Positions 14,239 through 14,609 of a stretch of 14,609 bases of DNA are shown here, in pieces. Positions within the stretch are counted from its first letter, which is position 1. Each line of letters begins with the position of its first letter. The position numbers were made by a program, and so were the translations under genes. A model generated the notes under the pieces. The model was not told where the DNA came from. It made no database searches and saw only the letters and a list, made by a program, of their open reading frames with translations. Source of the DNA: Eubacterium limosum (lineage in GTDB: Bacteria > Bacillota > Clostridia > Eubacteriales > Eubacteriaceae); assembly GCA_959020865.1 (NCBI GenBank), contig CAUEUD010000082.1:1-14609 (forward strand), written 5' to 3'.

Positions 14239-14609
14239 TGGATGGCAAAGAAGTACGCAAAAAAGGACAGAAGAGTTCCTCCTATCCTAAGAAATAAAGT
14301 GTTCTAAATTTTGTGGGATGTTTGTTTTCTATTTTTTGCTATCGGAATCATAAAGATTTCTGAAAATTTCCGCTGTCTTTACATAGCTTTCATTAACAGT
14401 TATCCCGGTATCTTTATAGGTCTTTCCGATGTTTTTCCGGATTGATTAATATTTCAATTTCTTTTTTTACACTTGAAATTATTTTATCCGACTTTTATAT
14501 TATTTCGATCAATTTTTCTTAAATTTTTATGACAACAATATTATGCTTTTGTTCAAATCTATACACAATGTATAAAGTTTGTATACTTTGTATGAAACTA
14601 AATAAAATT
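14239..14609. other. AT-rich intergenic DNA at right edge
   Basis: About 370 bp without a supported intact gene. On the minus strand, 14329-14445 reads as 38 protein-like codons (containing GKTYKDTGITVNES and EIFRNLYDSDSKK) ending in TAG but without a start codon. An overlapping frame (14414-14494) contains SSVKKEIEILINPEKHRKDL. This could be a decayed gene or chance. The last 60 bp contain operator-like dyads. Confidence 0.4.
14549..14593 (+). promoter_or_regulatory. Operator-like dyads and possible rightward promoter
   Basis: TATACA-CAA-TGTATA (14560-14574) is a perfect inverted repeat. ATAC-TTT-GTAT (14583-14593) is a second, centred 21 bp away. A possible promoter, TTGTTC (14549-14554), 16 bp, TATAAA (14571-14576), overlaps the first dyad. 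TGTAT also recurs three times at 9-11 bp steps. This suggests a regulated gene starting to the right of the window. Confidence 0.35.

Noticed and set aside
14168..14350. T-box or riboswitch leader before the symporter
   Set aside because: The predicted leader is only about 45 nt long, and I see no conserved riboswitch core or antiterminator/terminator pair.

Overview
The window looks like chromosomal DNA of an anaerobic Clostridia-type Firmicute. The AGGAGG ribosome-binding sites are strong, GTG and TTG starts occur, a YolD/Y-family polymerase pair is present, and there is an aldehyde:ferredoxin oxidoreductase and a VanS-like histidine kinase. A Eubacterium/Acetobacterium-type acetogen would fit, but that is an inference from gene content. 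The genes form short independent transcription units with clear promoters and hairpin terminators. I see no rRNA, tRNA, CRISPR array, transposase or integrase.

Region 1 (1-2125, minus strand) is a two-gene DNA-damage operon: a Y-family translesion polymerase followed by a YolD-like gene that runs off the left edge. A near-consensus promoter (TTGACA, 17 bp, TATTAT) is followed at once by two GAAC-N4-GTTT sites 22 bp apart, which look like tandem LexA (SOS) boxes. The first ~60 bases are GC-rich, and there the YolD frame stops looking like YolD, so the left edge may be an artificial or real junction.

Region 2 (2226-7325, plus strand) encodes an OmpR-type response regulator, a short two-TM histidine kinase, a MacB/LolD-type ABC ATPase and an 859-aa FtsX-type permease. 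A direct repeat (TCACC at 11-bp spacing) just upstream of a -10 box before the ATPase gene is a candidate response-regulator site. The layout fits sensing and export or detoxification of a membrane-active compound, but the substrate is unknown.

Region 3 (7345-8118) is a single small flavoprotein gene with a compact CX2CX2CX5C motif and its own promoter and terminator.

Region 4 (8170-12661) is a redox module. A PucR/CdaR-type regulator (minus strand, TTG start) is divergent from an operon of an iron-dependent alcohol dehydrogenase, a tungsten-type aldehyde:ferredoxin oxidoreductase (AOR) and a 70-aa MoaD/ThiS-like protein ending in Gly-Gly. The last two overlap by one base. The likely chemistry is interconversion of alcohol, aldehyde and carboxylic acid, linking NAD(P)H and ferredoxin pools. 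The small protein may supply sulfur for the pyranopterin cofactor.

Region 5 (12728-14609) holds a shared bidirectional terminator, a minus-strand sodium:neurotransmitter-type (NSS) symporter with a clear sigma-A promoter, and about 370 bp of AT-rich DNA. That DNA has a possible decayed coding remnant and, at the right edge, operator-like dyads that probably belong to a gene outside the window.
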